From Sabulicella glaciei (GTDB taxonomy: Bacteria > Pseudomonadota > Alphaproteobacteria > Acetobacterales > Acetobacteraceae): 64,000 bases of DNA. The position numbers and the translations under genes were made by a program. The notes under the pieces were generated by a model that was not told where the DNA came from, searched no databases, and saw only the letters and a list, made by a program, of their open reading frames with translations. The stretch spans positions 1,021,510-1,085,509 of the forward strand of contig NZ_JAPFQI010000001.1 in NCBI RefSeq assembly GCF_026183895.1, given 5' to 3'. Positions 53,453 through 61,023 of the stretch are shown piece by piece; position 1 is the first letter of the stretch, and each line of letters begins with the position of its first letter.

Positions 53453-54663
53453 CCGGGCGAAACGTTGGAGCGGAGGAAATCCTCCGCCGCGCGGGCGAGG
53501 ATGCGCACGTTCAGCGCCAGATCCTCTTCCTTCGTGTCCTCGGCCCAGTGGTGGCTGATGCCGCCGATGGAAGGGGCGAAGAGCATTGCGGCCGGCATGA
53601 TGCGCGCCATGTACTGCGCGTCATGCCCGGCGCCGCTCGGCATGCGCATCCAGCCGCCGGGCGCCTCGGCTTCCGCCGCGCGGTCCAGCGTCGCCATCAT
53701 TGCCTCGTGGCAGGGCGAGGGGATGCTGCGCGACATCACCTGAAGCTCCGCCGTGCAGCGCTCGCGCCGGTTGGACTCCCCGACGATGGCGCGCAGCGTG
53801 CGCTCCATCCGCTCCAGCGTCTCCATGTCGATGTCGCGGAACTGGAACAGCACCTCGGCCGAGCCGGGAATGATACTCGGCGCGCCGGGCTCCAGCGCGA
53901 TGCGGCCGCAGGTCCAGGTGGAGCGCTCGCCGCAGACCATGGGGAATTCCTGGTCGATGCGGGCGAGGAGGCGCACGGCGGCGAGGCCGGCATCCTTGCG
54001 CTCGGCCATGGTGGTGCCGCCCGCATGGTCCTGCATGCCGGTGATGAGGATGCGGAACTGCCAGATGGCGACGATGCCGGTAACGACGCCGGCACGCAGG
54101 CCACGCGACTCAAGCTGCGTGCCCTGTTCGATGTGCAGCTCGAAGAAGCCCTTGTAGCGCGACGGGTCGAGGCGCAGCCGCTCGCGCCCTTCCAGACCCG
54201 CTTCCCGAAGCGCGTCGCGCAGGGGCTTGCCGTGGTAGCGGTTGCTGAGGCGGTCGATCTCCCCCTCTTCCAGGAGGCCCGTGGCGCTGCGGCTGCCGAT
54301 GAAGCTGCCATAGTGGCCTTCCTCGTCGGCGAAGGCGATCACGTCCACCGGCAGCCCGGCCCGCGCCAGGGCGACGCCGGACATGACGCCCAGCGCGCCG
54401 TCCAGCCAGCCCGCCTGGTTCTGAGTCTCGATATGCGAGCCGACGAGGAGGTGCGGGCCGGGTCCCTTGTGACGGCCGAACACGTTGCCGATGCCGTCGA
54501 TGGAGGCTTCGAGTCCGCATTCCTCCAGCCGCGCGACCAACCAGTGGCGGCTTTCCATGTCCTCGGGCGAGAAGGTCGGGCGATGGACGCCGGTCTTGAA
54601 CTGACCGATGCGCCGAAGCTCGTTGAGATCCTTCAGGAAGCGTTCCGTATCCACCTGCGCCAT
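53449..54663 (-). CDS. M20-family Zn-dependent amidohydrolase (N-carbamoyl-amino acid / allantoate type)
   Basis: 404 residues, the length of AmaB/HyuC and allantoate amidohydrolases. Metal-ligand blocks are LLVGSHIETQNQAGWLDGALGV (His77, Asp88), FADEEGHYGSFIGSRS (Glu114/115), FELHIEQGTQLE and ISHHWAEDTKEEDL. The motif normally reads GSHxDxxxxGG, while here it is GSHIETQNQAG, with Glu for Asp and Ala for Gly. QDHAGGTTMAERKDAG and PSGAGHDAQYMARIMP are the substrate-binding region of this family. It is divergent from a RidA gene. A ureido-acid substrate suits the neighbouring ureide genes. Confidence 0.9.
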   Translation of the reverse strand: MAQVDTERFLKDLNELRRIGQFKTGVHRPTFSPEDMESRHWLVARLEECGLEASIDGIGNVFGRHKGPGPHLLVGSHIETQNQAGWLDGALGVMSGVALARAGLPVDVIAFADEEGHYGSFIGSRSATGLLEEGEIDRLSNRYHGKPLRDALREAGLEGRERLRLDPSRYKGFFELHIEQGTQLESRGLRAGVVTGIVAIWQFRILITGMQDHAGGTTMAERKDAGLAAVRLLARIDQEFPMVCGERSTWTCGRIALEPGAPSIIPGSAEVLFQFRDIDMETLERMERTLRAIVGESNRRERCTAELQVMSRSIPSPCHEAMMATLDRAAEAEAPGGWMRMPSGAGHDAQYMARIMPAAMLFAPSIGGISHHWAEDTKEEDLALNVRILARAAEDFLRSNVSPG

Positions 54664-54731
54664 CGCTTCGTCCCGGTATGTTCGACCGCCGCAGGATAGG
54701 CCAAGTTCGCGCCGCACCAAAGGAGGCGAGC

Positions 54732-55121
54732 ATGGCCGAGATCACCCGTTACGCGACGCCGAAAGGCGGCCGCCCCTTCCCGCCCTTCTCCATGGCGGTG
54801 CGGCACGGCGACACGCTCTACGTCTCGGGGCTGGGGCCGGTGGATGCGCAGGGGAACATCGCGCGGGACGACTTCGCGGCCCAGTTCAGGCAGGTGGTCG
54901 AGAACCTGCACGCCATCCTGGCCGAGGCCGGGACGGAGATCACTCGCGTCCTCAAGACCAGCGTTCTCCTGGTGCGCGCGACGGACGTGGAGGAGATGAA
55001 CCGCCTCTACCGCGCCGCCTTCCCGGCCAGCCACCTTCCTGCACGCACCACCAGCGTCGTCTCCGCCCTGCCCGTCCCCGAGTTCCTGCTGGAGATCGAG
55101 GCTATCGTGGCGGTCGACTGA
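54732..55121 (+). CDS. RidA family protein
   Basis: 129 residues. VRHGDTLYVSGLGPVDAQGNI, FRQVVENLHAILAEAGTEITRVLKTSVLL and LYRAAFPASHLPARTTSVVSALPVPEFLLEIEAIVAV cover the trimeric YjgF fold. Arg105, which binds the substrate carboxylate in RidA, and Glu121 are present. Family members deaminate reactive enamines/imines or, like RutC, act in pyrimidine breakdown. AGGAGG lies five bases upstream of the ATG. It is divergent from the M20 hydrolase (68-base gap), and its stop is three bases from the end of the convergent SDR gene. Confidence 0.92.
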   Translation: MAEITRYATPKGGRPFPPFSMAVRHGDTLYVSGLGPVDAQGNIARDDFAAQFRQVVENLHAILAEAGTEITRVLKTSVLLVRATDVEEMNRLYRAAFPASHLPARTTSVVSALPVPEFLLEIEAIVAVD

Positions 55122-55124
55122 GCT

Positions 55125-55886
55125 TCAGAGGGTCAGGCCGCCATCCACCACCAGCGTCTGGCCCGTCACCATCTTCGCGCCCGCGAGCAGGAAGACGATC
55201 GCCTCCGCGATGTCCTCCGGCTCGCAACGGCGCTTGAGCACCGCCTTCTCGATGGTCGTCGCCCGCTCCTCATTGCTCCACTGCACCTGCCAGGTCGAGT
55301 TCACGGCGCCGGGGGCGACCGCGTTCACCCGCACCTCCGGCCCCAGCCCGCGTGCGAGGTTCTGGGTGATCGAGATGACCCCCGCCTTGCTGGCCCCATA
55401 GGCCGGAGAGGAGCCGGGAAAGCTCAGCCCGGCGATGGAGGCGGTGTTGACGATCGCACCGCCCGCCTTCCGCAGATGCGGGGCCGCGGCCTTGGCGCAG
55501 CGAAACACACCCAGCAAGTTCACCTCCAGCACGGCGTGCCAGAGTTCCTCGGTCAGCCGGTCCAGCTCGTGCGGGGCGATGCTGGTGCGGGTGCCTGGGG
55601 TGCCGGCGTTGTTGACCAGGTAGTCCAGCCGCCCAAGCGAGGCGGCCGCCGCCTCCACCATGGCGGCGCAGCCTTCGGCGTCGCCGACGTCGCCGGGGGC
55701 CGAGATGACATCCATGCCTTCGGCGCGCAATGCCTCGACCTGCTCCTGCCCGCGCGCGTCGTCGGCCAAGTGGTTGATCGCCACCTTGCAGCCCGACTTG
55801 CCAAGGATGCGCACGGTGGCGAGGCCGATGCCGGAGGCACCGCCGGTGACGAGCGCGGCCTTTCCGCGGAGGTCGTAGCTGATCAT
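55125..55886 (-). CDS. SDR-family oxidoreductase
   Basis: 253 residues. TGGASGIG at 14-21, NNAG at 92-95, catalytic Ser150, Tyr163 and Lys167 (VNTASIAGLSFPGSSPAYGASKAG), and the classical end GAKMVTGQTLVVDGGLTL. It resembles FabG-like 3-oxoacyl reductases and sugar/alcohol dehydrogenases; the substrate is open. It is the last gene of the long minus-strand TRAP-HyuAB operon, overlapping the 3-hydroxyacyl-CoA dehydrogenase by four bases. Confidence 0.9.
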   Translation of the reverse strand: MISYDLRGKAALVTGGASGIGLATVRILGKSGCKVAINHLADDARGQEQVEALRAEGMDVISAPGDVGDAEGCAAMVEAAAASLGRLDYLVNNAGTPGTRTSIAPHELDRLTEELWHAVLEVNLLGVFRCAKAAAPHLRKAGGAIVNTASIAGLSFPGSSPAYGASKAGVISITQNLARGLGPEVRVNAVAPGAVNSTWQVQWSNEERATTIEKAVLKRRCEPEDIAEAIVFLLAGAKMVTGQTLVVDGGLTL

Positions 55887-56830
55887 TTCCGGAACCCCGC
55901 CATGGTGCCGATCTCCCGGAGCGACTTCTTCAGCGCGATGAGCTTACGGTCACGCTCCTCGAACAGCTTGGCCGGCTCCTCGCCCCATTCGTAGTAGCCG
56001 CGCCCGGACATGACGCCGGTCGCACCCTCGGCGATCAGCGCGTCCATGGAGGGGCTGCTCTCGAATGCGACGGGGGGTGTGTACATCTTGTTGCGGAAGG
56101 TGTGCTGCAGCAGCGGCAACCCGGTGAAGTCGGCCTTGGCCATGACGCCCACGATGGGCATGCGCAGCGCGATGCCGTGCACGACGGCCGCATCCACCAT
56201 CTGCGCGTCGGCATAGCCGTTGTCGATCAACCACTGCACCTCATTCTGCACCGCCGCCTGGATGCGGTTGGCGATGTAACCCGGGATGAAGCGCTTCATC
56301 ACCACGGGCACCTGCCCCATGGCATTCAGGGCCACCTGCACCGCCTCCAGCCGCCCAGGCTCAAGCTCCTCGCTCGGCACGAGGTCCACGAGGTCCACCA
56401 GGTAGGGCGGCGTGTACCAGTGCGCGATCAGCGCCCGCTTGAGCAGCGCGGGCGGCATGAGCGGGAAGACGTCGAGATAGGAGGTATTGCTGGCGATCGT
56501 CGCGTTGGCCGGGGCCAGCTTCTCCAGTTCGGTGTAAAGGGTGCGCTTGGCCTCGGGGTTCTCGATGATCGCCTCGACGATCAGCTCGGCACCTTCGACT
56601 GTTTCCTCAAGGGAGGTGTGGCGCGTGACGGCCTGCGCCAGCATGGCGGCGTCGAAGCCCTTGTTCTCCCCGTACTCGGTCAGGGTGGCGATGGCCTTTT
56701 CCATCAGTCCCTGCGCCCGTTCCAGCGTCTCGGCGCTGGAGTCGGTCAGACGGACCGTGTGCCCGCCCATGGCCCAGACCAGGGCGATGGCATGACCCAT
56801 CAACCCCGCGCCGATCACCGCGACCCGCAT
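55883..56830 (-). CDS. 3-hydroxyacyl-CoA dehydrogenase-family protein
   Basis: 315 residues. The NAD motif is VAVIGAGLMGHAIALVWAMGG (GAGLMG 7-12), with AELIVEAIIENPEAKRTLYTELEKL and TIASNTSYLD. The catalytic His137 lies in LIAHWYTPPYLVDLVDLVPSE. The partner Glu, normally 12 residues later, is Asp149, and the usual Asn after His is Thr140. VMKRFIPGYIANRIQAAVQNEVQWLIDNGYADAQMVDAAVVHGIALRMPIVG starts the C-terminal helical domain. The changes suggest a substrate other than simple fatty acyl-CoA; relatives include carnitine and gulonate dehydrogenases. It lies 52 bases after the MaoC gene in the operon. Confidence 0.88.
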   Translation of the reverse strand: MRVAVIGAGLMGHAIALVWAMGGHTVRLTDSSAETLERAQGLMEKAIATLTEYGENKGFDAAMLAQAVTRHTSLEETVEGAELIVEAIIENPEAKRTLYTELEKLAPANATIASNTSYLDVFPLMPPALLKRALIAHWYTPPYLVDLVDLVPSEELEPGRLEAVQVALNAMGQVPVVMKRFIPGYIANRIQAAVQNEVQWLIDNGYADAQMVDAAVVHGIALRMPIVGVMAKADFTGLPLLQHTFRNKMYTPPVAFESSPSMDALIAEGATGVMSGRGYYEWGEEPAKLFEERDRKLIALKKSLREIGTMAGFRK

Positions 56831-56882
56831 CGCATCCTCCCCGTGCTGTCGCCGGGAAGGCTGCGGCGGGGCGGGCGCGCGG

Positions 56883-57359
56883 TCAACCGGCCGGGCGCTT
56901 GCGCAGCAGGTAGCGCTGCCGCCCTTCCAGGACCAGCACGCCCTTCTGATTGTGGACGGTGGAGCGCAGTCCCAGCACCCCAGTGGAGCGATTGGGCGAC
57001 AGCTCGTCCACGGTCAGCGCGGCGTAGAGCGTGTCGCCGACGAAGACCGGGTGAAGGAAGCGGGAGGACTGCTCGAGAAAGCCCTTGAGGCTGTCCTCGA
57101 TCAGGAAGGGCAGCATCCCGGCCCCGGCCGCGGTTTGGATCAAGACCTGGTAGCCATGCGCCAGCATGTGCGGCATGCCGCGCGTACGGCAGAACTCCAC
57201 GTCGTAATGCACCGGGTGGTTGTCGCCGGACGCCGCCTGGAAGGCGAGGAACACCGCCTCCGTCATGGTGCGGCTGGGCAGGCGGAACACCTCCCCCAGG
57301 GCGAAGTCCTCGTACCAGCGCTGCGGGGCGAGGCGATGTTCCCTCGGGTCGAAGCTCAT
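56883..57359 (-). CDS. MaoC-family enoyl-CoA hydratase
   Basis: 158-residue single hot-dog protein. The hydratase motif ASGDNHPVHYD gives the catalytic pair Asp46 and His51 with the normal five-residue spacing. RWYEDFALGEVFRLPSRTMTEAVFLAF and MPHMLAHGYQVLIQ follow. The family adds water to trans-2-enoyl-CoA, giving the (R)-3-hydroxy form. It overlaps hyuB by four bases (57356-57359). Next to HCDH it could supply a hydroxyacyl-CoA, although classical HCDH takes the (S) form. Confidence 0.9.
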   Translation of the reverse strand: MSFDPREHRLAPQRWYEDFALGEVFRLPSRTMTEAVFLAFQAASGDNHPVHYDVEFCRTRGMPHMLAHGYQVLIQTAAGAGMLPFLIEDSLKGFLEQSSRFLHPVFVGDTLYAALTVDELSPNRSTGVLGLRSTVHNQKGVLVLEGRQRYLLRKRPAG

Positions 57360-58978
57360 GCGTATCCCAGCCTTTCGTCGCGGGTCCGGGCATCGCCGTC
57401 GCGCCGCTCCGGGTCGCCGAACCCGCCCCCGCCGGAGGTGGCGAGGCGGATGACGTCGCCCTCGCGAAGCTCTAGGTTGTCGGTCTTGGGCGGCACGGCG
57501 ATCGTGTCACCGTCGCGCACAAGTTCCAGCGTCCCCGGCGCCGCCGCCTGCCCGCCCGCGAGACCGTAGGGCGCATGGACGAAGCGGTCCATGTTGGCGG
57601 TGAACAGGCAGCGCGGCGAATCCACCCGCCATTCGCGCACGAGGCCCAGCCCGCCGCGCCGCTCCCCCGCGCCGCCGCTGCCCGGCCGCAACTCATAGCG
57701 CGTGACGGTCAGCGGCATCTGCGCCTCGATCATCTCGATCGGGATGTTGCTGTTGTTGTGCATGCCCGAGGAGAAAGCGTTTACCCCGTCCTTCGCGGGA
57801 TGCGCGCCGCTGCCTCCGATCTCGATCTCCACCAGCACCTCGCGCCCACCATCGGCGGCGACGGTCTGAAAGGTGGTGACGTAGCTGTTGCCGTAATAGG
57901 CAGCAGGGATGCGGTCGGGCACGGCCTGGTGCAGCGCACCGTTCATGGCGTTCAGAAGGCGGTGCGTGGCGGCGATGCGGTGCGCGACCGCGGCCGGGGC
58001 GCGCGCATTGACCACGCTGCCCTCCGGCGCCTCGACCTTGATGGGGCGGTAGCAGCCGGCGCTCATGTGCAGCCCAGGCTCGGCGCAGCACATCAGGGCG
58101 AACATCACCGCGGCGGTGGAACTGGCGAGGGTGGCGTTGACCGGACCCAGCGCCTGTGGAGAACAGCCGGACAGGTCGACCCGAGCCTCGTCCCCCTCGA
58201 TGGTGAGGCTGACATGAAGGCGGATGGGCTTGCCCACCTCGACGCCGTCGTCGTCCAGGAAATCCTCGAACTCGTAGATGCCGTCGGGCATGGCGGCGAT
58301 GGCGGCACGCATTCCCGCCTCGCTCATGTCCAGAATGCGTCGTCCGGCTTCGATCATCGCCGCTGCGCCGAAACGCGCCGCGAGGCGGCGGATCGCGGCG
58401 GCCCCCACGTCCAGCGAGGCCAGCTGCGAGGACAGGTCGCCCAGCAGCAGGTCCGGCTTGCGGATGTTCTGGCGGATCATGGCCCAGACACCCTCATTCC
58501 GCACGCCGCCCGCGATGACCTTCAGCGGCGGGATGCGCAACCCTTCCTGGAAGATCTCGGTCGCCTTGGCGGCGTAGGAGCCTGCCGCCAGCCCACCCAC
58601 GTCGATGTGGTGGCAGAGCGTGCCGGCGAAGGCGATGCGCGTTCCTTCGTGGAACACCGCCTTGAAGGCCAGAATGTCGGGCAGGTGCTGGCCGCCGCAA
58701 TAGGGATCGTTGGTGATGACCACGTCATCCGGGCCCCACTCCCCGGCGGGGATGAACCGCGCCAGGATCTCCCGCAGCGCGTGGCTCATGGAGTTGAGGT
58801 GCGAGGGGATGCGCGCGGATTGCGCGAGGTTCCAGCCCTCCGCGTCGAAGACGGCGGTGGAGTAGTCCAGCAGTTCCCGCACGATGGTGGAGCGGCTGGT
58901 GCGCCAGACCGTCACGTCCATCTCGGCTGCCGCGGCGGTCAAGGCGTTGCGGATGACCTCGATCTCGATCGCGTTCAT
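57356..58978 (-). CDS. hyuB: hydantoinase B / acetone carboxylase alpha-type subunit
   Basis: 540 residues of the HyuB family. Visible are SRSTIVRELLDYSTAVFDAEG, ARIPSHLNSMSHALREI, DDVVITNDPYCGGQHLPDILAFKAVFHEG, FAGTLCHHIDVGGLAAGSYAAKATEIFQEGLRIPPLKV and PGSGGAGERRGGLGLVREW. LRLATSGGGGFGDPERRD is the glycine-rich end. The family includes N-methylhydantoinase B, 5-oxoprolinase C-terminal half and the large subunits of acetone and acetophenone carboxylase. ATG 58978 overlaps the hyuA stop by one base. The reaction is ATP-dependent ring opening or carboxylation; the two cannot be told apart here. Confidence 0.93.
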   Translation of the reverse strand: MNAIEIEVIRNALTAAAAEMDVTVWRTSRSTIVRELLDYSTAVFDAEGWNLAQSARIPSHLNSMSHALREILARFIPAGEWGPDDVVITNDPYCGGQHLPDILAFKAVFHEGTRIAFAGTLCHHIDVGGLAAGSYAAKATEIFQEGLRIPPLKVIAGGVRNEGVWAMIRQNIRKPDLLLGDLSSQLASLDVGAAAIRRLAARFGAAAMIEAGRRILDMSEAGMRAAIAAMPDGIYEFEDFLDDDGVEVGKPIRLHVSLTIEGDEARVDLSGCSPQALGPVNATLASSTAAVMFALMCCAEPGLHMSAGCYRPIKVEAPEGSVVNARAPAAVAHRIAATHRLLNAMNGALHQAVPDRIPAAYYGNSYVTTFQTVAADGGREVLVEIEIGGSGAHPAKDGVNAFSSGMHNNSNIPIEMIEAQMPLTVTRYELRPGSGGAGERRGGLGLVREWRVDSPRCLFTANMDRFVHAPYGLAGGQAAAPGTLELVRDGDTIAVPPKTDNLELREGDVIRLATSGGGGFGDPERRDGDARTRDERLGYA

Positions 58979-61005
58979 CAGGGGGTCCTCCGCGCGATCA
59001 CCGCGCCTTCGGGGTCGAGCGTGGCGGTCCAGCCGGGGGCGATCCAATGGGTGGCAAAGGCTTCCTCGATGATGGCGGGGCCCGCCACCTCCACCCCCTG
59101 CGCCAGCGTCTCCCGCAGATGCACCGGCACCTCGCACCAGGCGCCGCCCGTCCAGAGGCGCCGGGTTCCGGGGGCCGAAGCACCGGGCGGGACGTCGCGG
59201 CTTTCCTCCGGCTTGGGGAGGCGGCCGATCGCGCTCGCCCGCAGCGTCACCAGCTCCACCCGCTCGCTCTCATCCGCATAGGAGAAGCGGGCGCGATGCG
59301 TCGCGTGGAAGCGCGCGAGCAGCGGCGTGAGGGCCGGAGCCTCCGGCCATGGGATCAGCAGTTCGAAGGCCTGGCCGCGATAGCGGAGGTCGGCCGCGAT
59401 CTCTACGGCGCGCTGGCCAGCAGGAATGGCATCGGCATCTAGCCGCGCCTGCGCCTCGGCGTGCAGCGCTCCGAGCGTCTCCTCCATGGCCGGGAGTGAC
59501 GCCTCCTCCAGTGGCAGCAGGCGGGAGCGAGCGATGTCCTGCACGAGGTCTGCGAACATGATGCCGTAGGCGGAAAGCGTGCCCGGCTCGCGCGGAAGCA
59601 CGATTTCGGTCATGCCCAGTTCCTCCGCCACCTCGCAGGCATGGAGCCCGCCGGCGCCGCCGAAGGAAAGCAGGGCGAAGTCGCGCGGGTCCAGGCCCTT
59701 CTCGAAGAGGGAGAGGCGCACGGCGGCGGCAAGCTGCGTGTTGGTCACGCGCATCACGCCCTCGGCCGCCGCCTCGGTGGAGAGACCGAGCCTGTCGCCG
59801 ACCCGCGCCACCATGGCCTCGCGCGCGGCGCCGAGTTCCAGCTTCATGGCCCCGCCCAGGAAGAAATCTGGGTCGAAGCGGCCCAGCACGGCATTGGCGT
59901 CGGAGACGGTGGGCTCGGTCCCGCCACGCCCGTAGCAGACCGGGCCAGGCCGCGCACCGGCGCTGCGCGGCCCGACGCTGAGCCGCCCACCCGCATCCAC
60001 CGCTGCGATGGAACCACCGCCGGCGCCGATGGTGCGCATCTCGACCATCGGCAGCCGCACCGGCAGCCGGTCCACCTCGCCCTGGGTCACGAGCCCGATG
60101 CGGTGGTCCTGCACCACCGAAACGTCGAAGGACGTGCCGCCCATGTCCACGGCGACGAGGTTGGGCCGCGCGAGGCGGCGCGACAGGCGCTCGGCCGCCA
60201 TGGCGCCGCCCGAGGGGCCTGAGAGCAGGAGGCGCGCGGGCTGCGCCGCCGCGCGGTCCAGGCTGCACATGCCGCCATTGCTTTGCACCAGGAACAGACG
60301 CGGAGTGAAGCCGCCCTCGCCCAGCCGTGCCTTCAGCCGGTTCAGGTAGTTCTGCACCACCGGCATCAGCACCGCGTTGAGCACCGTGGTGGAAAGCCGC
60401 TCATACTCGCGGATCTCGGGCGAGACCTCCGAGGACAGGCTGACCGGCACGCCCGGCAACGCCGCGCGCACCGCCTCCGCCAGGGCTTCCTCGTGCGCAG
60501 GGTTGGCGTAGGCGTGCAGCAGGCCGATCGCCACCGCCTCGGGCTCCAGCGCCCGCAGCTTCTCCATCAGTCCGTCCAGTCCGGAGAGCGGGATTTCCAC
60601 GCTGCCATCGGCGCGCAGGCGCTCCGTGACGCCCAGGCGCCGGTCACGCTCAATCAGGCAGGGGAATGGATCGGGGTCGAGGCGGTAGAGTTCGCGCCGG
60701 ACATGGCGGGTGATCTCCAGCACGTCCTCGAAGCCTGCGGTCGTCAGCAGGACGCCGCGCGCCAGCTTGCGCTCCAGCACCGCGTTGGTCGCGATGGTGG
60801 TGCCGTGCAACAGCATCCCCACCTCGGACAGCGCGAAGCCGAAGTGCGATGCGGCCTCCCGCACCCCGGTCATCAGCCCCTCCGAAGGGTCGGCCGGGGT
60901 GGTCGGGGTCTTGTGCGCCTGGACGCGCCCGGCGCGCGCATCCAGGATTTGCAGGTCGGTGAAGGTGCCGCCGATATCCACGGCGATGCGAACGGGTTGG
61001 TCCAA
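58978..61005 (-). CDS. hyuA: hydantoinase A / 5-oxoprolinase N-terminal-type subunit
   Basis: 675 residues. The actin-like ATPase opening is RIAVDIGGTFTDLQILDARAG. LLHGTTIATNAVLERKLARGVLLTTAGFEDVLEI, LSSEVSPEIREYERLSTTVLNAVLMP, LSGPSGGAMAAERLSR, VAVDMGGTSFDVSVVQDHR and SFGGAGGLHACEVAEELGM are signature blocks of HyuA. TTG 61005 is chosen: GGAG lies upstream, and it begins directly at the family N terminus 18 bases after the dctM stop. It forms the catalytic pair with HyuB, using ATP to activate a cyclic amide carbonyl or an enolate. Confidence 0.93.
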   Translation of the reverse strand: MDQPVRIAVDIGGTFTDLQILDARAGRVQAHKTPTTPADPSEGLMTGVREAASHFGFALSEVGMLLHGTTIATNAVLERKLARGVLLTTAGFEDVLEITRHVRRELYRLDPDPFPCLIERDRRLGVTERLRADGSVEIPLSGLDGLMEKLRALEPEAVAIGLLHAYANPAHEEALAEAVRAALPGVPVSLSSEVSPEIREYERLSTTVLNAVLMPVVQNYLNRLKARLGEGGFTPRLFLVQSNGGMCSLDRAAAQPARLLLSGPSGGAMAAERLSRRLARPNLVAVDMGGTSFDVSVVQDHRIGLVTQGEVDRLPVRLPMVEMRTIGAGGGSIAAVDAGGRLSVGPRSAGARPGPVCYGRGGTEPTVSDANAVLGRFDPDFFLGGAMKLELGAAREAMVARVGDRLGLSTEAAAEGVMRVTNTQLAAAVRLSLFEKGLDPRDFALLSFGGAGGLHACEVAEELGMTEIVLPREPGTLSAYGIMFADLVQDIARSRLLPLEEASLPAMEETLGALHAEAQARLDADAIPAGQRAVEIAADLRYRGQAFELLIPWPEAPALTPLLARFHATHRARFSYADESERVELVTLRASAIGRLPKPEESRDVPPGASAPGTRRLWTGGAWCEVPVHLRETLAQGVEVAGPAIIEEAFATHWIAPGWTATLDPEGAVIARRTP

Positions 61006-61023
61006 TTCCGGCTCCGGCGCTGC

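Noticed and set aside
57575-59281. 568-codon plus-strand frame opposite hyuB and hyuA
   Set aside because: No motif, His/Gln/Arg-rich; the hyu genes carry clear signature blocks on the minus strand.
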